From positions 1 through 7,384 of the forward strand of contig CAMPHX010000054.1 of assembly GCA_946886085.1 (NCBI GenBank): a stretch of 7,384 nt of DNA, read 5' to 3'. The translations under genes were made by a program, and so were the position numbers. This document shows positions 1-5,979 of this stretch, one piece after another (within the stretch, counting starts at the first letter, position 1; every line of letters begins with the position of its first letter). The stretch comes from an uncultured Flavobacteriales bacterium (lineage in GTDB: Bacteria; Bacteroidota; Bacteroidia; Flavobacteriales; Vicingaceae). The notes beneath the pieces are model-generated. The model saw only the letters and a program-made list of their open reading frames with translations, did no database searches and was not told where the DNA came from.

Positions 1-710
1 ATTTTTAACAATTCAATTGGAATTTTAACACTATCTTTCCAAGTAATTTTTGAGCCTTCAACTTCATTCCATGTATTTACAGGATATTCATAAAGTAAAG
101 TGGTAACATCTTTTCCCAGAAGTTGTTTTAGTCGTAAAATAATTTCTACGTCAAACAACCAACGAGATACAAATGGTGTTGAAATAATAGTTGGAATAAC
201 ATCACTATTAAAAACTTTGGCTCCACATTGCGTATCATAGAACGGTATTTTTATTGTCCAACCAATTAATGTGGCAAAAAATCTCCCGACTAAATGCCTT
301 ATTAGAGAACGTTCAATTGCTGCTCCAACACGTTTTAATCGAGAACCAAAAACGGCTTTTTTGTTATGTTGTATGAGAAAGTTGGTTAGTATCACAAATT
401 CTGTTAAAGGCGTTGATAAATCCGCATCTAAAAACCCAATTTGGGCAAAGCTATTGGTATTGTATGCTGCTAACATTCCATTCCTTACTGTTTCTCCCTT
501 ACCTAAATTTTTATCATTTTTTAAAGTGGTTATTTGAGTTGGATTTTGGGTTTCAAGTTCAGTTAGTACTTTAAATGTGTTGTCTGTACTACCGTCATCT
601 ACTAAAAACAAATGGTAGTTTTTGTTTTTAGTCAAAAAAGACAAAAAAGCCTCTTTGTTTAGCCTTTTGCCTTCGTTGTAGCAGGGTATTATGATGGCTG
701 TTGCTGACAT
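1..710 (-). CDS. GT2 glycosyltransferase, dolichyl-phosphate glucosyltransferase (ALG5)-like, 3' end cut by window
   Basis: Reading the minus strand from the ATG at 710-708 gives 236 codons without a stop up to the window edge, so the C-terminus is missing. The protein starts MSATAIIIPCYNEGKRL, the usual beginning of a GT-A fold family 2 enzyme. Further motifs are VDDGSTDNT (37-45, nucleotide-sugar binding), NLGKGETVRNGM (68-79), DAD (95-97, the metal-binding DxD), GSR (122-124), DTQCGAKVF (159-167) and FDVE (186-189). DTQCG plus FDVE and a late PV.TW...GSK stretch (210-221) is typical of the dolichyl/polyprenyl-phosphate glucosyltransferase branch, which moves a sugar from a nucleotide donor onto a lipid phosphate at the cytoplasmic face of the membrane. 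No membrane segment appears in the visible part. No alternative ATG lies near the N-terminus, so the start is secure. It overlaps the end of the upstream methyltransferase gene by 22 bases in another frame, which suggests cotranscription and coupled translation. Donor and acceptor cannot be read from sequence. Confidence 0.92.
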   Translation of the reverse strand, partial: MSATAIIIPCYNEGKRLNKEAFLSFLTKNKNYHLFLVDDGSTDNTFKVLTELETQNPTQITTLKNDKNLGKGETVRNGMLAAYNTNSFAQIGFLDADLSTPLTEFVILTNFLIQHNKKAVFGSRLKRVGAAIERSLIRHLVGRFFATLIGWTIKIPFYDTQCGAKVFNSDVIPTIISTPFVSRWLFDVEIILRLKQLLGKDVTTLLYEYPVNTWNEVEGSKITWKDSVKIPIELLK

Positions 711-1474
711 ATTGAAAAACAAGATAATCCGGGCAGTTTAATTCCTAAAACGCTAAAAAATTTGCCAATTAAAAAATCGAAATACAAGGTGTTGACCATA
801 AATGTATCTATCCATCCTTTTGATTGGTAAGCACCAATTCCTTTCTCAGTATCAACTGTTTTATTGCCTTGAAGGAGTTTTTGAATGATTCTTAAAAATA
901 ATAATGAAAAAAAGAAATAACCCGTTTGTTGGCTTTTAAAGCCTGCTTGTTGGAGGTGATCATTCAATAAGGCAATGTTATATCTTCTGAAATGTTTTAA
1001 ATAAACATCATGGTTGCTAAATAGTTGTTGATATGCCGGAACAGTAATAATAATTTTGGTGTTATTGTCAATTAACCCTGATTGGTTAAGTTCTTTTAAA
1101 AAAGTTATTTCATCTTCAATGTGTTCAATTACATCCAACAGTAAAACCACATCTACTTTATTTGAAATAGAGTTGTTAAGCTCTTGAGTAGAAGAATAAA
1201 GTGAAATGGGTAAGTTTTTTACGGGTTCTGAAATAGTGGAAATGATTTCGGGGGTGAAAGCAATGTCTACACAATGAAAAGTAGCTATAGGGTATTGGTA
1301 AGCCAATTGTTGCGCAACGAATACATCTCCACAGCCCAAGTCGAGTATGGTGGTAGCTGGTTTTTGAGCAATAATAGGTGTTAAAAAGTTTTTGACTACT
1401 TCAATTCTTGCCAATTCCCATGGGTGTCTGTTTATTTTTTCTCTTTCAAATGAGGCTGCTTCGCAAATGTCCAT
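689..1474 (-). CDS. class I SAM-dependent methyltransferase
   Basis: This 261-residue protein has a Rossmann-type methyltransferase core. Motif I is ILDLGCGD (43-50), the glycine-rich SAM loop. The acidic residue ending strand 2 is D70 in FHCVD. LLLDVIEHIED (111-121) is the motif common in the Methyltransf_11/23 families, and IIITVPAY (141-148) is followed by a HFRRYN stretch (161-166). The N-terminus carries INRHPWELARIE (14-25), a helix often preceding the core in this type. After the core there is a hydrophobic segment (186-200, FFFSLLFLRII), possibly membrane-associating, and a final GLSCFSICQQ strand. The ATG immediately follows the TAA of the upstream amidohydrolase-like gene (TAAATG), with no Shine-Dalgarno sequence, so translation probably depends on termination-reinitiation. 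The 3' end overlaps the GT2 gene start by 22 bases. The pairing suggests methylation of a sugar, or of a lipid-linked intermediate handled by that transferase. This is inference, as the substrate is unknown. Quinone or small-molecule methylation is a less likely alternative. Confidence 0.9.
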   Translation of the reverse strand: MDICEAASFEREKINRHPWELARIEVVKNFLTPIIAQKPATTILDLGCGDVFVAQQLAYQYPIATFHCVDIAFTPEIISTISEPVKNLPISLYSSTQELNNSISNKVDVVLLLDVIEHIEDEITFLKELNQSGLIDNNTKIIITVPAYQQLFSNHDVYLKHFRRYNIALLNDHLQQAGFKSQQTGYFFFSLLFLRIIQKLLQGNKTVDTEKGIGAYQSKGWIDTFMVNTLYFDFLIGKFFSVLGIKLPGLSCFSICQQQPS

Positions 1475-2770
1475 TTATTGTTGTTTGTATTTTTTACTAT
1501 ACTTTTCGTAAAGATTTTTTTGGCGACTACTTAAGTCAATTTTTCTTCCTTGAATAAATGCCAATTCTACATTGTTAGTTTTCATGTCTAAAGCATCTCC
1601 TGTAGAAACAAAAAGTGTAGCATCTTTACCAATTTCTAGACTGCCACAAGTTTTATCAATACCTAAAATTTTAGCAGTATTTAGTGTAATAGTTTGTAAT
1701 GCTTGTTCTTTTGTTAATCCGTAAGCTGCTGCAGTTCCTGCATAAAATGGTAGGTTTCTAGTATTCATAGCTTCCATATCTCCAGCATTTTCCAAACAAA
1801 ATAATACGCCTGCATCAAATAATATTTTAGGCATTTTGTAAGGCAAATAAACATCATCTTCTTGTCTTTCGGGTAAGGAATGTACTCTTTTTAGAATTAC
1901 AGAAATATTATTTTCTTTCAATAATTCTGCTACCATCCATGCATCATAAGCACCTACTAATGTTACATTTTTAAGTTCGTATTTCTTTACAAAAGTGATG
2001 GCTTCAGTAATTTCTTTAATGTAATTGGTATGAATGTAAACTCTTTTTGTGCCATCAAATAAGCCTCTAACACTTTCAAAACGAATGTTTATTTCGGGAT
2101 GATTGGCAACTTTACAGTAAACTTTAGCATTTTCAAAAAAATCATGCAATTCTTTTTTAGTGTTATCATATTCTTTGTTTTCTTTTCCTCCCCAACGATG
2201 ATACATGTTAGGCCAATTAATATGAACGCCATCATCTTCTTTATAAATGGCATCTTCCCAGTTCCAAGCATCAAACTGAACGATAGAGGATGTTCCTGAA
2301 ATTAACCCTCCTCTTGGCGTAATTTGCCCCATTAAAACTCCATTAAAACGAACAGTTGTAGTAATATTAGATTCTGTGTTATAAGCAATAATAGAACGAA
2401 CATGAGGATTTAAAATTCCTGTTTCATCATTATCTTGTGTAGCCCTAACAGCATCAATTTCTGTTAATCCCAATGTAGAATTGGGAGCTATAAAACTCGG
2501 ATAAACATGTTTGCCTTCAATGTTAATGATAGTATCATAAGAAGAAGGGTCTATTTTTACTATTCTGGCATCAGCAACAAGTGTAATTTTTCCGTTTTCA
2601 AAACCAATTACAGCGTTTTCAATAATTTCTCCATTGCCTAGATGAGCAATTCCGTTTTGTAATAAAACAGCTCCTTTTTGCTGAGGTGCCGGACTAGGAA
2701 CTTGAGCTAATAAGTTAAAGGCGAAAAGTTGAAAGTATATTGTTAATAGGATGATAATTTTTGTTTTCAT
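1475..2770 (-). CDS. secreted amidohydrolase-like protein, probably without a complete metal site
   Basis: This 431-residue protein begins with a signal peptide: a lysine, a hydrophobic run at 5-21, and a likely signal peptidase I cut after LLA (22|Q23). There is no lipobox. The mature part has the amidohydrolase plan: an N-terminal beta segment with ENGKITLVADA (58-68), the strand YPSFIAPNS (90-98), and a C-terminal GLTKEQALQTITLNTAKILG (351-370) followed by GSLEIGKDATLFV (376-388), as in imidazolonepropionase-like enzymes. The usual FIDxHxH ligand motif reads FIAPNST, losing both histidines. The strand-8 aspartate position appears to be N328, and the second later histidine is not evident. 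H247 in VYIHTNY may match one ligand. It resembles the N-terminal lobe of the 1008-residue protein encoded just upstream more than that protein's catalytic lobe. It lies 58 bases after that gene and is probably cotranscribed. It is most likely a non-catalytic or strongly altered partner of the larger protein, located in the periplasm. Substrate unknown. The family fold is clear; lack of activity is inference. Confidence 0.88.
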   Translation of the reverse strand: MKTKIIILLTIYFQLFAFNLLAQVPSPAPQQKGAVLLQNGIAHLGNGEIIENAVIGFENGKITLVADARIVKIDPSSYDTIINIEGKHVYPSFIAPNSTLGLTEIDAVRATQDNDETGILNPHVRSIIAYNTESNITTTVRFNGVLMGQITPRGGLISGTSSIVQFDAWNWEDAIYKEDDGVHINWPNMYHRWGGKENKEYDNTKKELHDFFENAKVYCKVANHPEINIRFESVRGLFDGTKRVYIHTNYIKEITEAITFVKKYELKNVTLVGAYDAWMVAELLKENNISVILKRVHSLPERQEDDVYLPYKMPKILFDAGVLFCLENAGDMEAMNTRNLPFYAGTAAAYGLTKEQALQTITLNTAKILGIDKTCGSLEIGKDATLFVSTGDALDMKTNNVELAFIQGRKIDLSSRQKNLYEKYSKKYKQQ

Positions 2771-2800
2771 ATTTTTTAGTTTGTCGAGTAATAGTAAAAT

Positions 2801-2828
2801 TTCTAATCTCTAATTTCCAATTTCTAAT
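2801..2828. repeat. four tandem 7-base repeats (TTCTAAT type)
   Basis: The plus strand reads ttctaat, ctctaat, ttccaat, ttctaat without interruption. The first and last copies are identical and the middle two differ from them by one base each. Read on the transcribed strand, the unit is ATTAGAA. The block begins directly after the TGA stop of the 1008-residue gene and fills about half of the 58-base gap before the next gene. It has no dyad symmetry that would make a terminator. A fifth, degenerate unit (gtaaaat, 2794-2800) may precede it. Its role is unknown; it could be an untranslated spacer or a remnant of a dispersed short repeat. Confidence 0.8.
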
Positions 2829-5800
2829 TCATTCCCCAACAGTATCACAATGATAAAGTGTTGGTTTTTTATTTTTAGCTGGTTGTGTTTTTTTACCCTC
2901 TTTCTTTTCAGCAATCATTTTATTGATGATGGCTGCTTTTTCTTCTTTATTTTTTTTGGCTAATAATTTATCCCATTCGCTATCAAAATAAATTGCTCCA
3001 TCAATAATGGTTTTACTAACGGTAGCATAAACCGATAGTGGATGGTCGTTCCACAGTACTATGCAAGCATCTTTACCAACTTTTATACTTCCCATTCTAT
3101 CATCTAAGTGAAGCATTTTTGCCGGATTTAAGGTTACAAATTTCAGGGCTTCTTCTTCAGAAACTCCTCCATATTTAACCGCTTTAGCAGCTTCTTGGTT
3201 TAATCTTCTTCCCATTTCAGCATCATCAGAGTTGAAAGCAGTTAAAACGCCCTCATGATGCATAATTGCTCCGTTGTAAGGAATAGCATCATTTACTTCG
3301 TATTTATAAGCCCACCAATCTGAAAAGGTAGAACCTGCGGCTCCATGGTTTTTCATTTTATCAGCTACTTTGTACCCTTCTAAAATATGAGTGAAGGTAT
3401 TTACCGTAAAGCCCATAGAATCTCCCACATGCATTAGCATATTAATTTCAGATTGAACATAAGAGTGGCAAGAAATAAATCTTTCTTTGTTAAGAATTTC
3501 ATTTAGTGTTTCTAACTCTAAATCTATTCTTGGAGCTTCGGCTTTCTCTTTTTCTTTAGGGTTAAGCTTTGCAAAAACATCCCATTTTTCTTGATATTCT
3601 TTAGCTCGGGTAAAAGCATCGTAATACACTTGCTCAACACCCATACGTGTTTGAGGGAAACGAATAGTATTAAATGCTCCCCAATTAGATTGTTTTACAT
3701 TTTCACCCAAAGCAAATTTGATAAATCCATCTTTGGTATCAATTTTCATATCTTCAGGAGAATGTCCCCATTTTAACTTTATCAATGCGGATTGACCACC
3801 AATAGGATTACATGAACCATGAAGCAATTGAGCAGCAACAACTCCTCCTGCTAACTGACGATAAATATTAATATCATCAGGATTAACGACATCCGCAATG
3901 CTTACTTCGGCAGTTACGGCTTGTGTACATTCGTTTACTCCTCTGCTAATAGCAATATGCGAGTGTTCATCAATAATTCCTGCTGTTAAATGTTTGCTAG
4001 TTCCATCAATAACTTCAACACCTTCTTCGGCAACCAAATCTTTCCCGATAGCTGCAATTTTACCATCTTGAATTAAAACATCGGTATTTTTAAGAATACC
4101 TTCTGCTTCGTTGGTCCAAACGGTAGCGTTTTTAATAAGCATTGTTTTAGCTACTGGTAAAGAATCTTGTCCGTAAGCCATTAATGGATGTTTAATGGTT
4201 GGAACAACTAAGCTATCATTATTATCATTCGCTTTTTTGTCGTCTTTTTTATCATCTTTTTTTCTGATTGCCGACCATTTTACCCAATCTCCGTTAGGTA
4301 ATTGTCCATTTCCATCCCAAATTACATTGTTGTAGTTAATGGCTCCCGATAATCTTAAATAAGCAGGTTCGGCAGCAGAGTCAGCAATGTTAAAGCTCAG
4401 ATTAATTAAATTTCCCTTAAGGGTAATGCTTGTTTTTTGTTTTACGGTATCTTTTCCATTAACAATGTAAATAGTGCCTTGCGGTTTATCTTCTGTACCG
4501 TTTACTTTTAGTTCATAAAATTTACCGCTAACATTAACATCATACTTCCCTCTAATATCAAAAGTATTATAATCTTTAATAATGTGTTGTTTTCCTTTCA
4601 CCCAATTTTCGTGAATAATGGCTTTTTCCTCAAAAATATTTTCTGAGGCGATTATGAAATTCGCCAGTTTGTTTTTTTCTAAACTTCCTACATTATCATA
4701 TTCGCCAATAAATTGAGCAGGATTAAAAGTAAGTGCTTTTAGTGCATTTGCTTCTGTTAGTCCATATTTTACTGCTTGTCGGAGGTTAGGTAAAAATTCT
4801 TTTTTATCTTTTAACCCATCTGAAGTAATGGTAAAATCTATGGCACTATCGGCTAATAATTTTAAATTGTAAGGAGCCAATTCCCAATGTTTTACAGATG
4901 AATAAGCTACTTTTAACGCTTCATAAGGATCTTCCACATCATATGGTTCAGGAAAATTAATAGGAACAATTATTTTTCCTTCGGTAGCTTTTATTTCTTT
5001 CAGGCGTTGGTATTCATCCCCATTTCCAACGAAAATGTATTGTGTATTAAATTCATCGCCTATTTTATCAGCTCTAAGAATGTCTAATTTATCTTTCACT
5101 TCAAAAATTTGAGGTAATTCCCAATTATCTAAAATAGCTTTTAATGAAAGGTTGTTTTCTTTGAAATGATTGTTGTTATACATCCAATCTACATCATAAT
5201 AGGTTTGACGAATTAAAGCGATAGTCCCCATTAATGAACCCGGATAATCTTGTGTGGACGAGCCCTTATCAAAAGAAAGATGTCCGGCAACTTTTTCGTT
5301 AATGAGCATTAGTTGAGCTTTTTCATCACCAAGAGTAACCAAAGCAGAAACCCCTCTAATAATACCATCTTGTTGATGCGTTAAAACACTTCCAAAACCA
5401 ATTTTTCTGTATTCTTCAGCTTGTTTTTGTATAGGAGTAAATAATTTACTTGCTTCTACTTCTGGTTTTATAGCTTGATTCCAATTGAATGCCCCTTGGT
5501 TATTGGTTTCCATTTGAGGGCTATAGTTTGGTTTGCTGTCTTTTTTAATTTCGGGCATTCCATAATTGCTGGATAAATCGATAAATGAAGGGTAGATAAA
5601 TTTTCCTTTTAAATCATAAATCACTGTATTTTTAGGAAGTTTAACTTTTTTGCCTTCGCCAATTTCAACAACTTTTCCATCATAAATTAATAAAGTGCCA
5701 TTTTCTATTATGGTTTGATAATCTTGATAAATAGTAGCATTAGTAAATGCATAATAATTATTGATGTTGTGGTGTGTTCCATTTACAATAAAGGTTTCTT

Positions 5801-5855
5801 GAGCAAAAGCTATGCTTTGAAAAGCTACTAATAAAAGGGTTAAAATTTTTTTCAT
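2829..5855 (-). CDS. secreted two-lobe amidohydrolase (1008 aa), catalytic C-terminal lobe
   Basis: The signal peptide spans residues 1-18, with likely cleavage at AFA|QE. Lobe 1 (about 30-430) has the amidohydrolase plan, but the FIDxHxH motif reads FIDLSSN (91-97), so both histidines are lost; D346 in TSDG remains. A beta-rich segment follows (about 432-528, ending NGDWVKWS), then a charged linker KKDDKKDDKK (532-541). Lobe 2 (about 571-960) keeps the expected ligands: H631 and H633 in GIIDEHSH, H797 in ISCHS, H823 in FTH and D877 in FNSDD. It also has EEALKFVTLNPAKML and GSIKVGKDA near its end. The C-terminus is lysine-rich and ends YHCDTVGE. Metal-dependent hydrolysis of a C-N bond, for example in a peptide-like or cyclic amide substrate, is expected of the imidazolonepropionase/Xaa-dipeptidase-like group, but the substrate is unknown. 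Single-lobe members have roughly 400-450 residues, so this looks like a duplication-fusion. It is probably periplasmic and acts with the 431-residue protein encoded next. The ATG at 5855 is chosen because it gives an intact signal peptide. Confidence 0.92.
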   Translation of the reverse strand: MKKILTLLLVAFQSIAFAQETFIVNGTHHNINNYYAFTNATIYQDYQTIIENGTLLIYDGKVVEIGEGKKVKLPKNTVIYDLKGKFIYPSFIDLSSNYGMPEIKKDSKPNYSPQMETNNQGAFNWNQAIKPEVEASKLFTPIQKQAEEYRKIGFGSVLTHQQDGIIRGVSALVTLGDEKAQLMLINEKVAGHLSFDKGSSTQDYPGSLMGTIALIRQTYYDVDWMYNNNHFKENNLSLKAILDNWELPQIFEVKDKLDILRADKIGDEFNTQYIFVGNGDEYQRLKEIKATEGKIIVPINFPEPYDVEDPYEALKVAYSSVKHWELAPYNLKLLADSAIDFTITSDGLKDKKEFLPNLRQAVKYGLTEANALKALTFNPAQFIGEYDNVGSLEKNKLANFIIASENIFEEKAIIHENWVKGKQHIIKDYNTFDIRGKYDVNVSGKFYELKVNGTEDKPQGTIYIVNGKDTVKQKTSITLKGNLINLSFNIADSAAEPAYLRLSGAINYNNVIWDGNGQLPNGDWVKWSAIRKKDDKKDDKKANDNNDSLVVPTIKHPLMAYGQDSLPVAKTMLIKNATVWTNEAEGILKNTDVLIQDGKIAAIGKDLVAEEGVEVIDGTSKHLTAGIIDEHSHIAISRGVNECTQAVTAEVSIADVVNPDDINIYRQLAGGVVAAQLLHGSCNPIGGQSALIKLKWGHSPEDMKIDTKDGFIKFALGENVKQSNWGAFNTIRFPQTRMGVEQVYYDAFTRAKEYQEKWDVFAKLNPKEKEKAEAPRIDLELETLNEILNKERFISCHSYVQSEINMLMHVGDSMGFTVNTFTHILEGYKVADKMKNHGAAGSTFSDWWAYKYEVNDAIPYNGAIMHHEGVLTAFNSDDAEMGRRLNQEAAKAVKYGGVSEEEALKFVTLNPAKMLHLDDRMGSIKVGKDACIVLWNDHPLSVYATVSKTIIDGAIYFDSEWDKLLAKKNKEEKAAIINKMIAEKKEGKKTQPAKNKKPTLYHCDTVGE
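4233..4262 (-). repeat. 12-base in-frame repeat encoding the KKDD linker
   Basis: On the coding strand AAAAAAGATGAT is followed by AAAAAAGACGAC and then AAAAAA, encoding KKDDKKDDKK (residues 532-541) between the beta-rich segment and the catalytic lobe. The unit is 12 bases, so copy-number changes would keep the frame, while slippage in the A6-A7 runs would not. It most likely serves as a flexible, charged hinge. Confidence 0.75.
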
Positions 5856-5890
5856 AGTGATGAATAAGACAAGTTAAGATATAAAAAATT

Positions 5891-5898
5891 CAAAAATA
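5891..5898 (-). promoter_or_regulatory. candidate -7 box (TAnnTTTG) for the two-lobe amidohydrolase gene
   Basis: The transcribed strand reads TATTTTTG here, an exact match to the TAnnTTTG box recognised by the Bacteroidota primary sigma factor. Transcription would start near 5884, leaving a leader of about 29 bases before the ATG at 5855. The upstream -33 element is weak: a TTTTAG sequence sits about 20 bases away instead of TTTG. The position, just after the glutamate dehydrogenase terminator, supports a new transcription unit, but an 8-base match in AT-rich DNA can occur by chance. Confidence 0.4.
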
Positions 5899-5920
5899 AT
5901 GGATTTTGGGATATAAAACT

Positions 5921-5956
5921 AAAAGAGGTTGAACCTAAATTGGAACAACCTCTTTT
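5921..5956 (-). terminator. intrinsic terminator after glutamate dehydrogenase, possibly bidirectional
   Basis: The arms AAAAGAGGTTG (5921-5931) and CAACCTCTTTT (5946-5956) form a perfect 11-base-pair stem around a 14-base loop. On the minus strand the stem begins 23 bases after the glutamate dehydrogenase TAA and is followed by TTTTAGTTTT. The plus strand has an even stronger tail (TTTTTTATTTT), so it could also stop antisense transcripts. It separates glutamate dehydrogenase from the downstream operon. Confidence 0.8.
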
Positions 5957-5979
5957 TTATTTTGTTGTAAGGTGTAAAA

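Noticed and set aside
271..537. Plus-strand open frame of 88 codons
   Set aside because: It lies wholly antisense to the GT2 gene, whose minus-strand translation contains the full set of family motifs. The 88-residue product has no recognisable motif.
2089..2299. Open frames on both strands (2089-2274 minus, 2099-2299 plus)
   Set aside because: Both sit inside the 431-residue amidohydrolase-like gene in other frames. The products are low-complexity and rich in F, I and K, as expected from AT-rich shadow frames.
1475..2770. Small amidohydrolase-like gene as a decaying pseudogene
   Set aside because: The frame is intact over 431 codons with a good signal peptide and conserved C-terminal core. 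Loss of ligands without stops or frameshifts fits a maintained non-catalytic protein better.
2771..2828. Possible terminator or separate promoter between the two amidohydrolase genes
   Set aside because: No hairpin with a T-tail and no TAnnTTTG box is visible in the 58 bases, so cotranscription is the simpler reading.
3591..3776. Plus-strand open frame of 61 codons
   Set aside because: It is antisense to the catalytic lobe of the two-lobe amidohydrolase and has no motif or start context of its own.
2829..5855. Two-lobe amidohydrolase as a type IX secretion substrate or lipoprotein
   Set aside because: The C-terminus is a lysine-rich tail ending YHCDTVGE rather than a type IX sorting domain, and no cysteine follows the signal-peptide cleavage site.
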